In this document: positions 11,580-23,344 of the stretch, piece after piece | Layout of the letters: each line of letters starts with the position of its first letter | How positions within the stretch are numbered: the first letter of the stretch is position 1 | NCBI GenBank assembly: GCA_033961575.1 | Contig: CM066737.1 | Coordinates: 86,362,271-86,426,270, forward strand | Source: Aselliscus stoliczkanus | Taxonomy: Eukaryota > Chordata > Mammalia > Chiroptera > Hipposideridae | DNA: 64,000 nt | Direction of reading: 5' to 3' | Program-made: the position numbers and the translations under genes | The notes under the pieces: model-generated | Told to the model about the DNA's origin: nothing | What the model saw: the letters and a program-made list of their open reading frames with translations, nothing else | Database searches by the model: none

Positions 11580-12003
11580 ATTCTTCAATATATTGTTTTT
11601 CAAATAATAATAAAATATCAACATAGATATAACTTATTCAGTAACACCCAATTCTATAGAAATGCAGATTTAACACAAATGAGATCAATGTGTTATATTT
11701 AGAGAGAAAATAAGAAATTGGGACTTTGAAAAATATTTCAAGTTTCACGTTATGTGCATTGTCCCATGGTTTAGGGAAGATACTGAGAATTTTGTTACAA
11801 CTATCATATTTTCAATTCAAAATTTTACAGAAGGTCATAAAAACTTCTTTTGGACTTTTGGATTTTATTTTCTCTAAGTAGCTGAAACATGTAAAGTTTG
11901 ATATGAAATGCTAATATGACCTCCATATCTTATTCAAAAAAATCTCCGTATGCTAAAGGTACTTTTTAAAATTTTTATAATATTTCATAGGTATATAAGT
12001 ATC
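11580..12003. other. Unassigned AT-rich sequence
   Basis: No gene or recognised repeat is seen. Confidence 0.5.
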
Positions 12004-12240
12004 ACAATTTCTTTTTTTTATTTTATTTATTTTTTAATTAATTAATTAATTAATTAATTTTTAATTAGCTTCAGGTGTACAACACAGTGCAATAGTTATA
12101 CATTTTACCCCTCAAAGTGACAACCCCCCCTCCCCCATTTGGCCACCCCACTCCTCCCCCCCATATCATATATATCTATTACACTTCCTCAGACTCCCTT
12201 TTCATGTAATATTCTGCCTTATAGCAAGAAATAAAATAAG
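12004..12240 (-). mobile_element. L1 3' UTR fragment with (AATT)n tract
   Basis: CTTCAGGTGTACAACACAGTG, followed by a C-rich ACCCC block near 12120-12165, is the antisense 3' UTR signature of laurasiatherian/old L1. It is preceded by an (AATT)n run at 12033-12060. A similar fragment is at 19392-19565. Confidence 0.6.
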
Positions 12241-12763
12241 TCACACTTATATAACACATTTCCTCCAGAGAGCTTAAAAAAATTCCACGATTATTTCACA
12301 TTTCTGAAATTTTACTTTTAAAAATAACATCTGTCTGAAAGTTTTCTCCTCAGATATATTTTCTGAGTTACCATTGTCTTATCATTTAACTTTGACTAGT
12401 ATGCCCCTCCTTCCTAGTTTTCTTCTCTGTTATGTTTTACCATATCAAACCTATTTCTCCTTCCTTTAATTTATTTTTTTCAGCTGTATTCTGATCCATT
12501 CTCATGTGTAGCATGGCTTGCTAGGAATAACTTATTAAATTAAAAATCAGAAATCTACTTCTTTCTGTTCAGATGTGACCCAATTGTTCTGGAACTGCTA
12601 TCAAAAATTGGAGAAGGAAAATAATAACTATAATTCTCAGACCCTTTCAGGACTATGTATCCATTGTGGTTATAGTTTTGTTGTTTTTCCCTATGATATT
12701 AATTATAAATCTATGAACCCTAGCAAATTTGGAAATTGATGTTTGCATTAGATCAAACATTAC

Positions 12764-12767
<4 letters not shown>

Positions 12768-12812
<45 letters not shown>
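12768..12812. repeat. (TA)n microsatellite
   Basis: A long perfect TA run, read as poly-(YI) in the frame 12736-12951. Confidence 0.95.
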
Positions 12813-12814
<2 letters not shown>

Positions 12815-12959
12815 ATTTTTTTTTCCAAATACTGGAAGGAATCACATTTAAAAGAAGCAATTTATGTTGGGTAGCATTTGAGTTTAAACAGCTTTCAATG
12901 AGGGGACAACCTGGTTCATGGACAAGTGAAGTTTCTAGAACTCACAAATAAAGCTGTAA

Positions 12960-14160
12960 TCTTATTGGAATGAACTGTCAGAGAATGAAGATCATGGCTA
13001 CAGGAGCATCTAAAATGTGATGGGGAAAATTAGGAAACAAAAGGAACCACAGAAGAGAAAGCACCAAAATATGCATGGGATCGGAACAGAAAGCAAGAAA
13101 TAGAAGGGTCAGGGAACTGAGCAGACATTTCAGCTACCGCCCACCACAAAGATGACGGAGTTAAGAACCTTTTAAAAGAAAAGTGAAAATCAACACTTTT
13201 CAGAGGAAGATAAGGTCAGAGTATCTACAATGTAACCTCTTCAAGTCAAGCAAAGAAATGGCAAAATGTGACCCATAGTGAAGAATAGGTAATAGAAACA
13301 GACTCTGAGGTTTATTTCAAATGTTTTAGCAAACAGACTAGGACTTTAATACAACTATTATAGATGTCTTTAGGTATTTTAAGGAAAAAATGGTCAAAAT
13401 GAGTGGATATGTTCAAATGAGTGAATGGATATATTAAAAAATGGAAATTCTAGATATCAAAGTATATCATACAAAAATAAAAACTCTGGATAGGATAAAT
13501 AGGAAAAAGAAGATAAAATAAATAGTCAGTGAATTTAAAGGCAAATCAACAGAAAGAGTAAACTCTGAAGAAAATGGAAGATAAAACATTGAAAAGAAAT
13601 GAACTCTGCCTCAGTGACATATAGGACAATATCAAATAATTTAATGTACATGTTTGCATTCTTTAAAGGAGAAAAGAAAGTAAAGGGGATAGAGAAATAT
13701 ATAAAGAATTCATAGCTGAAAACATAAATTTCAGGGTAAAAACACAATATTGTGAGATTTTTAATGTATGTAGATGCAATGTATACTAAAAAAACTGCAT
13801 ATATTATGGATGGGGCTAAATGGTTCTTGAATTTTATGTGAATTGGAAGACTATTGACTTGGAGAGAACTTTCTCACTTAAGGATGAATATTTTAATTCC
13901 TGGAAAAAATACAATGAAAATGAGTAATGCAAAGGGGAATTGCTAAAGTCCAATAAATAAATTCTAATGGAATTTAAAAAATATTCAGATAATCATAATG
14001 AAGGCAGTTAAGGGGGAACAGAAAATAAGGAACAGGTGAGATAAATAGAATATAAATGGCAAAATGATAGATGCAAATAAAAATATATAAAGTAAAAGAA
14101 TAATATCAGAAATAATGTAAGATATTTCATAATGATCAGTCAATTCATAAGAGAATCATA
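12960..14160 (+). mobile_element. Old L1M-type 5' region (ORF1-like), sense, strongly decayed
   Basis: A-rich sense sequence resembles the old L1 ORF1 region: GGAAAATTCTAGATATC-like, AAAAACTCTGGATAGGATAAA near 13478-13500, GAAAAGAAATGAACTCTGCCTCAGTGAC near 13592-13620, and CATAGCTGAAAACATAAATTTC. All frames are destroyed. Confidence 0.5.
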
Positions 14161-14207
14161 AGAATGACAAATGTGTATATGAAAATTAAGAGAGCTTCAA
14201 AATGCAT

Positions 14208-14692
14208 TGTAATAGGTGGGATTGTGCCCCTCCACTCCCCCCCCAAAAAAAAAGAAGATATGTTGAAGTCCCAGCCCCCAGTATCTCAGAATGTTACCTT
14301 ATTTGAAAATAGGGTCATCACAGGTATAATTGTTAGCATCAGGTCACACTGGGTTAGGATGGGCCATTAATCCAATATGATTGGTGTTATCATAAGAAGA
14401 TGGACATATGATAATACAGAGGTATAGGGAGAATACCAGGTGAAGTTGGAGGTAGTGATTTCAGTGATGTGTCTACAAGCCAAAAAATGCCAAGGATTGT
14501 TGGCCATCATCAGAAGTTAGGAGATAAGCCTGCAACACATTCTCCCTCAAATCGCTCAGAAAGAATCAACACTGAGACACTCTGATTTTAGACTTCTAGC
14601 CTCTATAATGTTTGACAATAAATTTCTGTTGTTCTAAACCATGTAGTCTATGGTACTTTATTATGGGAGCCTTAGGAAACTAATACATACAT
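14208..14692 (+). mobile_element. MLT1-type (ERVL-MaLR) LTR, sense
   Basis: The order of MLT1 landmarks is intact: ATTGTGCCCCTCC, ATATGTTGAAGTCCCAGCCC, AGAATGTTACCTTATTTG, GGGTCATCACAG, CCAATATGATTGGTGTTATC, AGACTTCTAGCCTC, ACAATAAATTTCTGTTGTTC and GGAAACTAATACA at the right end. The AATAAA at about 14621 is the expected polyadenylation signal. It lies between two blocks of old L1M. Confidence 0.75.
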
Positions 14693-14869
14693 GAAGCAAA
14701 AAAAGTGACAATCACAGCAGACAAATCCACAAATGTGAAGTTTTAGTTTACCTTGATTGGTGATTGAAAAACACCTAAGATTTCCTAAGAAATCTACAAA
14801 GCAATAACTATAAGTGAACTTAGCATAGTCACAGTTTATTCCATCAACATGCATATAAATATTAATCAT

Positions 14870-16250
14870 ATTTCCTTATACCAGCGGTGAAAGCTCCAAA
14901 AGGACTGCTATACTGAAAACTACAAAGCATTGCTGAAAAAATATTAAAGATGACCTAATTATATGAAAAGATATATCATTTTCAAAGATTGGAAGACATT
15001 ATTTTTAAGATGTCAATTCTTTCCATATAGATACATAGAATCCATTTCAATGATGGTAATAATCCTATGAAGCAACCACACCTCTCATACATTGCTAGTG
15101 GGAGAGTAAAATAGTATTAGTACTTTGGTATACTATTGAATAGTTTCTTATAAAATTGAACATACACCCAACCTAGGCTCCAGCAATTTTAATATACCGT
15201 ATTTGCCATGTATAATTAGAATTTTTTGCCCAAATATGTGAGGGCAGTATAAGAATGTGCATTATCAGTGGGTAGTACTAATTCTGTATCTATATAAATG
15301 TTTTTAATTCATTTATTTATGCTTATGGGTTAAAACTGTAACTCTAGAAATAACATTATCCATATACAAAATAATACCCTGGAATACAATAATTGGTTTC
15401 GTTGAACTTATGACACACTTGCAACGATGAAGTTCTTGGCTTTCTATGATGCATAAATATCATAAATTTATTACCGATACATAAAATTTCTTGTACCTTG
15501 TATCTGTTCTTATGTTTTGTAATTACTTGTTATGCAAAATTTCTTGAACCATAATATGTTAAAAAGTAAATGCTAAAATTCTCTTATAATACAAAAAACA
15601 AGTACCTAAATGTAAACAAATAAAAATTTGAATTAAAACAAAAGATTTTTTTCCCTGAAAATTTGAGCCAAACTTACGGGTGTGCATTATACATGGAAGC
15701 ACATTATATATCGGCAAAATACAGTAGGTGTTTACCCAATACTAAAGTATATATAGATTTACAGAAGACTTGTATAGGAAAGCACATTGCAGTTTTGTTC
15801 CTAATTATAGAAAACTTTATAGACAATCCAATTTTCCATCAACAGGAGAATGAATAAACCAAGTTGTAATATATTGATATGAGAAAAAAAGATTCAGAAA
15901 AAAAAGGAACAAATTACTCATTCCTTCCACTACAGTAACGAATTTCACAGACATCATACTGAATGAAAGACAGCAGTTATAAAATAGTCCATACTGTTTA
16001 CCATTTGTGTGAAATTCTAGTACAGACAAATATAATCTATGTTGAAAGTAGTCATCAAATTTGTTGTTTTTTTAGGATGGGGAATTGACTGAAAAAAATC
16101 ACAAGGGAATATTCAGGGGGCGATGAGAATATTCTATATTTTAATACAATTTGCAGGTTATGCAGTTACATGCATTTGTCAAAACTCATTGTACAAAATT
16201 GTACAATGAAAATTTCTACCTTTCACCGTATTTAAAAATAAATAAATATT
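14870..16250 (+). mobile_element. Old L1M 3' end, sense, split by a MITE
   Basis: Sense L1M landmarks run in order: CTGAAAACTACAAAGCATTGC (near 14914), GATTGGAAGACATTATTTTTAAGATGTCAATTC, CATACATTGCTAGTGGG, TTTCTTATAAAATTGAACATACACC and the CAGCAATTTTA break. After the MITE come GTGTTTACCCAA, TCCATCAACAGGAGAATG, TTTGTGTGAAATTCTAG and CATTTGTCAAAACTCATTGTAC. The order matches the old L1 ORF2 end and 3' UTR with an internal deletion. Confidence 0.75.
15197..15724. mobile_element. 528-bp TA-flanked MITE nested in L1M
   Basis: TA flanks both ends (15195-15196 and 15725-15726). The inverted ends are CCGTATTTGCCATGTATAAT and, in reverse complement of the right end, CTGTATTTTGCCGATATATAAT. Inner sequences GTGTGCATTATACATGG and GAATGTGCATTAT extend the similarity. 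It interrupts the L1M ORF2 end cleanly. No coding capacity. This fits a non-autonomous Tc1/mariner-type element; family not named. Confidence 0.65.
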
Positions 16251-16254
16251 GAAC

Positions 16255-17025
16255 TGTAATTTGTAGGGTTACTTTCAGCAGTGGCATGAGCTTAATAATT
16301 CTGAAATTACTTTCTGTGTATTCTAAACATGTAAATATATTGAAGATAATGGGATGCAGGTTTACTTTGGATAATGGGGTTCAGATGTGACAAAAAGGAA
16401 GACTAGAATGTACCTTGTAGTACTGAACTGGAATTGGGAGTATCGACATAAACTTAAGCTATTTGCTAAGATGGCCAAGAAGCGATGAAATACTAGTAGC
16501 AATGAACATATGTAGCACCTTGACCTTGGCTTTTAAATACCATTTTTCACTAAAAGAAACCAGAGCTCCTAGTGGAAATTACTAACTTCTCCAGGGCTGG
16601 GGTAAAGAAAATCAAACATGAGCCTGGAACATCCTTTTGCAGCACAGGCTAATAAATACTCAAAGACACATGGATATAGCAAAAGAACACAGAAGCCTAA
16701 TGTGGGAAAATGTGAATATCAAAATAAATAATAGTAGTGTTGATGAAAGACATCCAGCCTAAGAGAAAGCTAATGAGAGTTTATTTGAGCCAAACTGAAG
16801 ACAATTGCCAGGAAGCAAAATCTCAATGGACTGAGAAAATGCTCCACGAAATGGTGGCTTGCAGCTTATTTCACACATAGAATCAAAGGAGGAGGGTTAC
16901 ATGAAATCCATTGGTGATAGATTAAAGGGGTGGGAGAAAGCAAATTGGGGAAATCTCAGGGATTGGATAAAAGTAAACTGGAGAGACAGGTACTTCTTTT
17001 ACATAGGTGGGTGCAGGATACTTAA
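16255..17025. other. Unassigned sequence left of mariner copy 1
   Basis: No gene is seen. 16740-17025 is slightly GC-richer, and the sequence to the right of the mariner (18316-18480) may be its continuation, i.e. an older repeat hit by the mariner. Confidence 0.4.
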
Positions 17026-17027
17026 TA

Positions 17028-18313
17028 TTGGGTCTTCGGAAAAGTCATGACGCATGTTTGCAACAGATGGCATTAGTTCATTGTTGGAAGTACTAGAGTC
17101 ATTCGCATCTATGTTATTGCTATGTCATTTGACAGCTGACAGTTCTAGCTTCATTCTAAAAAAAAAAAATTGGGCGATTTTGTTGAGCCTTGGAGATTTT
17201 ACAACAAGTTGAAGATGGAAGACCAAACTGCATTTTTGCCATATTTTACTGTTTTACTTCCATAAAGGGAAGAACGCGTGTCAAGCTTGTGAAAAGTTGC
17301 ATCAAGTTTACGGTGACAATGCTCTACAAGAACGTCAGTGCCAACGATGGTTCACGAAATTCTGTGCTGGTGATTTTGATCTCAATGATGCTCCTCAGTC
17401 AGGGAGGCCCACCGAGGTTGATGACGACAAAATAAAGGCATTGATCGAGTGAACCCCACGTTACATGACATGAAAGATTGCAGAAACATTGAGCATCCAT
17501 CATTCAAGCGGTAACGACCATGTGAAGAAGCTGGGATACGTAAGCAAGCTCGATATTTGGGTTCCGCATGAACTCAAAGAAGTTCATTTGATGGCACGTA
17601 TAAACATCTGCAATATGCTCATTAAACATGAGGAAAACAATCCTTTTTTGAAACGACTGATAACTGGTGATGAGAATTGGGTTGTCCACAACAATGTGGT
17701 GTGCAAATGGTCTTGGTCCCGACGTGATGATTCACCTCAAATGACATTGAAAACAGACATTGATCAGAGGAAGGTTATGCTCTCAGTGTGGTGGGATTTT
17801 AAAGGTGTTGTGTTTTTTGAGCTCCTGCCAAGGAACCAAACAATCAATTCAAATGTATACTGTCAGCAATTAGATAGTTTGAATGAATCTATCATCCAGA
17901 AAAGTCCAGAGCTTGTTAATTGTAAAAGAATTGTGTTTCATCGCGACAACACAAGACTACACACAAGTTTGATCACCCGTCAAAAATGATTGGAGCTTGG
18001 ATGGGATGTGTTGCCACACCCATACTCAACTGACCTTGTACCGTCAGACTTCCACTTGTTTCACTCTCTTCAAAACTCCTTGTGTGGTATAACGTTCAAT
18101 TCAGACGAGGCTGTAAATCAGCACCTTGTTCAGTTTTTCACAAATAAAGACAGGTCCTTCTATGAACGAGCAATTATGAAGTTCACTGAAAGATGGCAAA
18201 AGGTTATCTAACAAAACGGGCAATACATCACTGATTGATCTTTGTTCTTTATATAAATAAATGACCTTTGAAAAACGTAGACAAAGTACATCGTGACTTT
18301 TCTGAAGAACCAG
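17028..18313 (+). mobile_element. Mariner transposon copy 1, near full length (1286 bp)
   Basis: TA target duplication at 17026-17027 and 18314-18315. Inverted ends TTGGGTCTTCGGAAAAGTCA and, at the right, the reverse of TGACTTTTCTGAAGAACCAG. Length and layout (one transposase reading frame between short inverted ends) are typical of mariner. The second copy at 27848-29127 aligns over the whole length. Confidence 0.92.
17215..18238 (+). pseudogene. Mariner transposase pseudogene, copy 1
   Basis: Mariner transposases cut and paste the element at TA sites using a DD34D triad. Here the N-terminal helix-turn-helix part (about 17215-17460, in pieces: CEKLHQVYGDN, QRWFTKF, SGRPTEV) is followed by stops after ALIE near 17451. 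The catalytic part then reads WVPHEL (17561-17578), LITGDENW with the first Asp, FHRDNTRLHTS with the second Asp, and PSDFH with the third. Asp 2 and 3 are separated by 33 residues, because one proline of the HPPYS motif is missing (HPYS). Further stops follow RQK (17987-17989) and VI (18209-18211). It starts at ATG 17215. It cannot make an active enzyme. Confidence 0.9.
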
Positions 18314-18315
18314 TA

Positions 18316-19391
18316 GTTCGCTTCTTACAGCACAGAGATGGTACTCAGGGAACAAGAATAATAATGAGGGATTTTGCAGTTTCCAGCTCTGGTCCTGAAA
18401 AAGGATTACTGACATTCCAAAGATGTCATCTTAGGTGCAAAAAGACAATATATGGGCCCACTTAAAGGTACAGATTAACTTTATGAAGAAAGCTTTTGGC
18501 CATAGATATGACTTCCCACTATGGCTCACTTATTTATGAATTTTTTTTATGCTCATGCCATCTTATGTGGTTATTTTCAGTCTCCTTATTTTGTCAAATT
18601 TAATATGTGGTCCCTTTTCCATCCACAATATTTAAGAGTTATAATTGATTAAAGAAAATAAAAATTCATCAGTTCATGCTGTTACATAAATAATCAAATT
18701 GAGTAGGATTTACAATCGTATGCATGACGTTATTTGATCTTTTCATAATTATGTTGCAAGTTAGGCATAATTATTCTTGTTATACATATATGAAAAATAG
18801 AGACTGATATTGTCTATGTAAATTGCTTAATAATACATATCAAATACTAGCCAATCCAGTATTTATGCCCTGCTCTCTCTTACTCTGAAACCTGTTTTGT
18901 TCTATTTTGCACCATTTTTTCTCTCAAGTAAATAGCTAACCCATGGTTTCATTGAGTTCACTTGATTTGAAAGGACTTTCATTTGATGAAAATCTGAATT
19001 TAACGAACTTTTAAAAAAATAAATGAGATGAAATGTGAAATACTCAACTTTTCCATCTGAAGAAAACAATATTAAGAATATAAAAGTACCCTGTAGCTTG
19101 CAAATCTTTCAATAGCAAAAACATCTGAGCACTTTGGAAGATTTAATTTTTTTTGTATGATGTCTTAGTTGTTAAGATATCCAGAGTAGTCAAAATCACA
19201 TACCCCCCCATACACACACATATATGTACATACCTTACATATACATGCCTTACCCTCTTGTCTTTTAACGAAATAATCATAGAAATTACTCATTTGAAAC
19301 ATAGATAGGATGGATTGTGTCCTTTTCTTTCAGAAAATCTTATGTTTGTGTTTTTAGGTGGTTTCTTCTTTGGGTCATTAAGTGCAAATTG
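18316..19391. other. Unassigned sequence
   Basis: No gene is seen. A short CA/TA-rich patch lies near 19201-19245. Confidence 0.5.
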
Positions 19392-19565
19392 GCTACCTTA
19401 AGTTGACACACAATATTATGTTAGTTTCAGGTGTACAGCATAGTGATTGGACATTTGTGTACCTTATGATGTGATCACCCTGATAAGTCTAGTACCCATC
19501 TGACACCATATATAGTTATTGCAGTAGTATTGATTCTATTCCCTATGCTGTACTTTACATCCTGT
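19392..19565 (-). mobile_element. L1 3' UTR fragment (antisense)
   Basis: Landmarks TTTCAGGTGTACAGCATAGTG, AAGTCTAGTACCCATCTGAC, CCATATATAGTTATTGCAG and CCCTATGCTGTACTTTACATCC follow the antisense 3' UTR of mammalian L1. Confidence 0.7.
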
Positions 19566-19856
19566 GAATATTTTTATAATTGGCTTTGTACATTTGGATC
19601 CGTTTCACCTGTTCCACATATTTTAAATGTTATCCCAACCAATTTGATTCATCAGTGATCTTAATGGATCTATTTAAAATTGCTAAAACAATACAATTTT
19701 TAGTAAATTCAGATTCTAAGAGAAATGGCAACCTAGTCTGCAGAACTTTTAATAGGTGTAGAGGTCCAATGAAAACATCTTAATATATATGAAATAAATA
19801 TTTTTGGTGCTACAACAAAACCTCAAGCTTTGAGTTACATTTAAATAAAATGAACA

Positions 19857-19988
19857 AGGGCTGGCCGAGTGGTGCGGCAGTTAAGCGCTGGCTTGGGAAG
19901 CCAGCGGCCCCGGTTCGGGTCCCACTTATGAGGGCCAGTGACACTGCCCTCAAAAAAAAAAAAAAATAAATAAATAAAATAAAAAATA
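19857..19988 (+). mobile_element. Rhin-1-like short tRNA SINE, sense
   Basis: The head CTGGCCGAGTGGTGCGGCAG carries the A-box, and GGTTCGGGTCCC the B-box. It ends in GAGGGCCAGTGACACTGCCCTC, then an A-rich tail. Perfect 13-bp target duplication AATAAAATGAACA at 19844-19856 and 19989-20001. Confidence 0.95.
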
Positions 19989-20183
19989 AATAAAATGAAC
20001 ACTAACCAATTGTAAGGTATATCATTTTGCTAGTAAGTCTCTTTGTAGGTTGAATACAGATGACAAAATATTTGGTATAACATATACAAAATTGCTTCTA
20101 CATTATAGATTTGTCATTTACCTATTTTAAGAACTAGTCATATTTGTGATTCCCCCAATCTAATAGACACCTGCAAAAAGTTG

Positions 20184-20820
20184 TTTTTTTTTTAACAGCC
20201 ATCTTTATTTGTAAACAATGTAAACATTCACCATGGAAGATGAATTTTGTTTAAAGAAAAAAAAATACCGAACTTATATACACAGAAACTGTAGATATTC
20301 ACCATTAAATATTTTGTATATATAATTAGAAAGAAGATGAGAATGTAAACATTTTACCTATAAAATTGGCCCTTACTATTTCATACATCTTATGGAAACT
20401 CAATACAGCTCTAAACTGTTATCTACTGAATTCTTAATTTAGAAAATTTTATCCGAATTTGACAAATGTATTCCATAAAAAAACAGTAATTTTCCTTTTG
20501 TATACTTTTATCAGCGACGTACAACCAGTCTTTCTAGTCAGAAACCTTAAAGGTTTTCACTAATTGAAATTTGGAAAATATACAGAGAGTGCCCAGAAAT
20601 GTATGTATTCTGAACTTCTGATGTTTTCAACATCAGAAATATACTTTATGAATTCAATTAAGTAAATATAAGCAGGTTTACCCATTTGCTGCTGTTTTGA
20701 GCTATTCAGAAATTCTTTCATTTCTAGGTTTAAAAAGTCCTTTTCTATTGATTTTTTACAGTGGGTATTATGTTTTACTGATCACATAATCTTACTAATA
20801 TCGAGTTCAAGTAAACAACC

Positions 20821-20861
<41 letters not shown>

Positions 20862-22740
20862 TATGTGAGTTATTTGTGTGTATACCTGAGTGTTCTCCAA
20901 TCAGATAAAAGCAATGCAAAATAATTTTAGAGTGAATCTCTCTCTTTTCTAGAAACTTGTTAGTTTCTAAATTTTAAGTGACATCTAGGTCTGGATGCCT
21001 CAATACATTAAACCATGCCTGAAACACTCTAGCATTTCAATATTCCTAAGATTTAAAATGAAACATTTTACATTGGCATTTCAAGCTCTTGATAGAGTCT
21101 TTATCAGTGCAGATCAGGCAGATATCTCTAAAATGAAGAAAATAAACAGGACCAAAGCTCTATTAAAGAATTCTATTCAGAAAGTAGAACCATCTGGTTG
21201 AACATGTGTAAGTCAGGGCCCTTCTATAAATATGTTTCCTCCCCCTACCAGGCAAAATGTTTCCTTGTCAGCTAGGACCCAACAAGAAATAATTAATAGA
21301 GGGAAAAAAAAACAGATGTTTTTCCTACAAATATGTGCTCTTTATTATATCATTTTATTGGCACACAGTAGTATAATATTTAGATTTCTAAATACAATTG
21401 AAAAAAGTCACAAAACAGGTATGTACTGATATCCCTTCCATTTACTAGTATGCTGAAAGCCTTCACTTGAAGCACCTGCATCTATCTTTTCTCTTTTTGG
21501 TCTAAAGGATTTCTCCAGGATTATAGAATTTGCTCAGTTACAAGATGATCATGTCAGGTATATAAGCCCAAGCACCTCTCCCCATACAACTCTCAAACAA
21601 TGAGGGATAAGAATCAATGAATAAATGCCCCCATTTCCAATCTGTCTCAGCTAACCCAGCCACCAGGCTATCAGTGATGCAATCTCAAGGCATGTCTTAC
21701 ATGGTACCTCAGAGGGCCCCTTTTGGATTAAGCCCCAGTTGTCTTCAGCAAAAACATACTCATTACCGCAATTTTTTTTTTTTACATTTTCTCACTTTTT
21801 GCTATACTTCCTCATTCATGTTGGTTCCTCACATCACCTCCCAAATCAATTACCTGTACTTGTTTCAGACTTCAATTTTGAAAGAATCCAAACTAACAAA
21901 ATGTTTACCCAATTCAGTTAGAAAGAAAAGTTAATAATATCTATGATGCTTTCATGGTAATAGAGAAGGATGGAAAATCTTATTTGTAGTGAAACTTCAA
22001 TCACCATTACCAACTCTTTGACACCTATATATGCCCCTTTCTCTTTGACTTGCCATGCAGGAGGGATACATTGCTTATCTGTGACGTTTGATCCAATGCT
22101 TCCAAACCTCGATGATGTACTCTTGTGTAGTAATGCTGGACTCATGTTAAAAACATTAAACATTTCCATCTCTTCAAGGGAAGTCTCTGTAGCAAGTTTT
22201 CCCAAAGATTAATAGTGTGGAGCCCTGAGAGACTTGTATAACGAATATGAAAAGAGCTTGCACTGATAAAGCGGACAGTAAAGACCTATTAGGGGGTGCA
22301 CACTAGAAGGCTATAAATGGCATTCGTCACTACACAGCTGAGCCTGGATTTACAAATGTCATCACATTTCTTCGTGATTTGACATTTAGCCATTTCTAAA
22401 ACTCCATTCATCTTACCAAGGAAGTACATCTCATAAAGGGGAAGTTAAATTTATCTAAAATCTTTTCAGTCTTCTCACTATACACCAGGCCTTCTAAAAA
22501 GAATCAAATCATCGGTCAGTAGCCACTTCCTATGGAATACAGGCCTGTGTCTCCTAACAGCCAAGTCACTGGATTATTCCACTTTATGGTAGCACTTTGT
22601 CATATAACGTCCATGGCCTGCTTGGCTTTTGACAAATGCTGGTTTGATAACCCCTTCAAATGAAGCAAGAGAAGCCCCTGTCACTGCCATATTTTCTGTG
22701 TTCTTCTTTAGCTCCACTTTCTAGATAATTATGTGTGTAT
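20184..22740 (-). pseudogene. Possible processed retrocopy material (unidentified parent), minus strand
   Basis: On the minus strand the sequence ends with an AATAAA signal (TTTATT at 20204-20209), about ten bases, then a run of ten A (T at 20184-20193). This is the layout of a reverse-transcribed mRNA 3' end. Further upstream on the same strand, 21918-22205 holds a 95-residue frame with motifs ETSLEEMEMFNVFN, SIGSNVTDKQCIPPAW and AYIGVKELVMVIEVS. 22600-22730 reads NTENMAVTGASLASFEGV before stops. These look protein-like but I cannot name a parent, and I could not find the matching target duplication by eye. The two parts may be unrelated. A TG repeat at 20823-20855 lies between them. Confidence 0.3.
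20823..20855. repeat. (TG)n microsatellite
   Basis: A nearly perfect TG run. Confidence 0.95.
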
Positions 22741-22775
22741 TTATGTCTGTGCAACATGCACAAGAACTTCCTTTT

Positions 22776-23230
22776 TTTAAAAGATTTTATTGGGGAATTT
22801 GGGGGAGGAGAAGAGCATTGGGGAATCAGGGAAGGGGAACAGACAAATTGCTGTGCTTTTGTTCTTCAGTCTAGTTGTGGAGGACGTCGCTTCACTGGCC
22901 CATGTTGGTATAGTCAGTGTGCACTTCTCGGGTGAGGCAGATCGGTTGCCGGCCTCTGGACAGCCACTCACAGCGGCTCTTGGCAGCTCACACCAGCTGC
23001 CAGCCACTCACGCTAGCTGCCGGCCACTCACTGTAGCCTATGGCAGCCCACTGCAGCAGGGGCTGCAGCTATGCCATCTCCGGGGACTCACAGCAGCCCA
23101 GCTCCAGGTGGAGCTGTTGTTCACCATCTTAGCTGTAGAGAGCAGTGTCACTGGCCCTCATATGTGGGATCTGAACCGGGGCCGCTGGTGTCCCAAGCCA
23201 GCTCTTAACCAAAGTGCCACTTGGCTGGCC
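22776..23230 (-). mobile_element. Composite tRNA-derived SINE (long form), antisense, near complete
   Basis: Target duplication CAAGAACTTCCTTTT at 22761-22775 and 23231-23245. In reverse complement: tRNA-like head (GGCCAGCC..., A-box, GGTTCAGATCCC B-box), a GC-rich middle with repeating GGCAGC/GAGCTG units, a VES-like module, then the AATAAAATCTT end. The 155-residue frame inside is not a gene. Confidence 0.92.
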
Positions 23231-23344
23231 CAAGAACTTCCTTTTAAGCATCACTAGTACTCTGCTTTCACAGCAAGATCTTTATGGCCTAAGTATTCAA
23301 ATCACTGATCCCATTGTCTGTTACTCTTATCTAGTGTATTGCAT

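Noticed and set aside
19857..19988. A functional tRNA gene from the A-box/B-box pair
   Set aside because: There is no proper cloverleaf acceptor stem pairing, it has an A-rich tail and a target duplication, and many copies occur in the window; it is a SINE head.
20590..20650. Another copy of MITE family A (CAGAGAGTGCCC with a following ATGTATG)
   Set aside because: Only about 12-20 bases resemble the end and no opposite end or interior is seen.
22790..23257. A 155-residue frame with plausible-looking protein, similar to frames at 616, 30776, 56758 and 60338
   Set aside because: All of them are the antisense reading of the composite SINE (shared [17 protein letters not shown] stretch); not a gene family.
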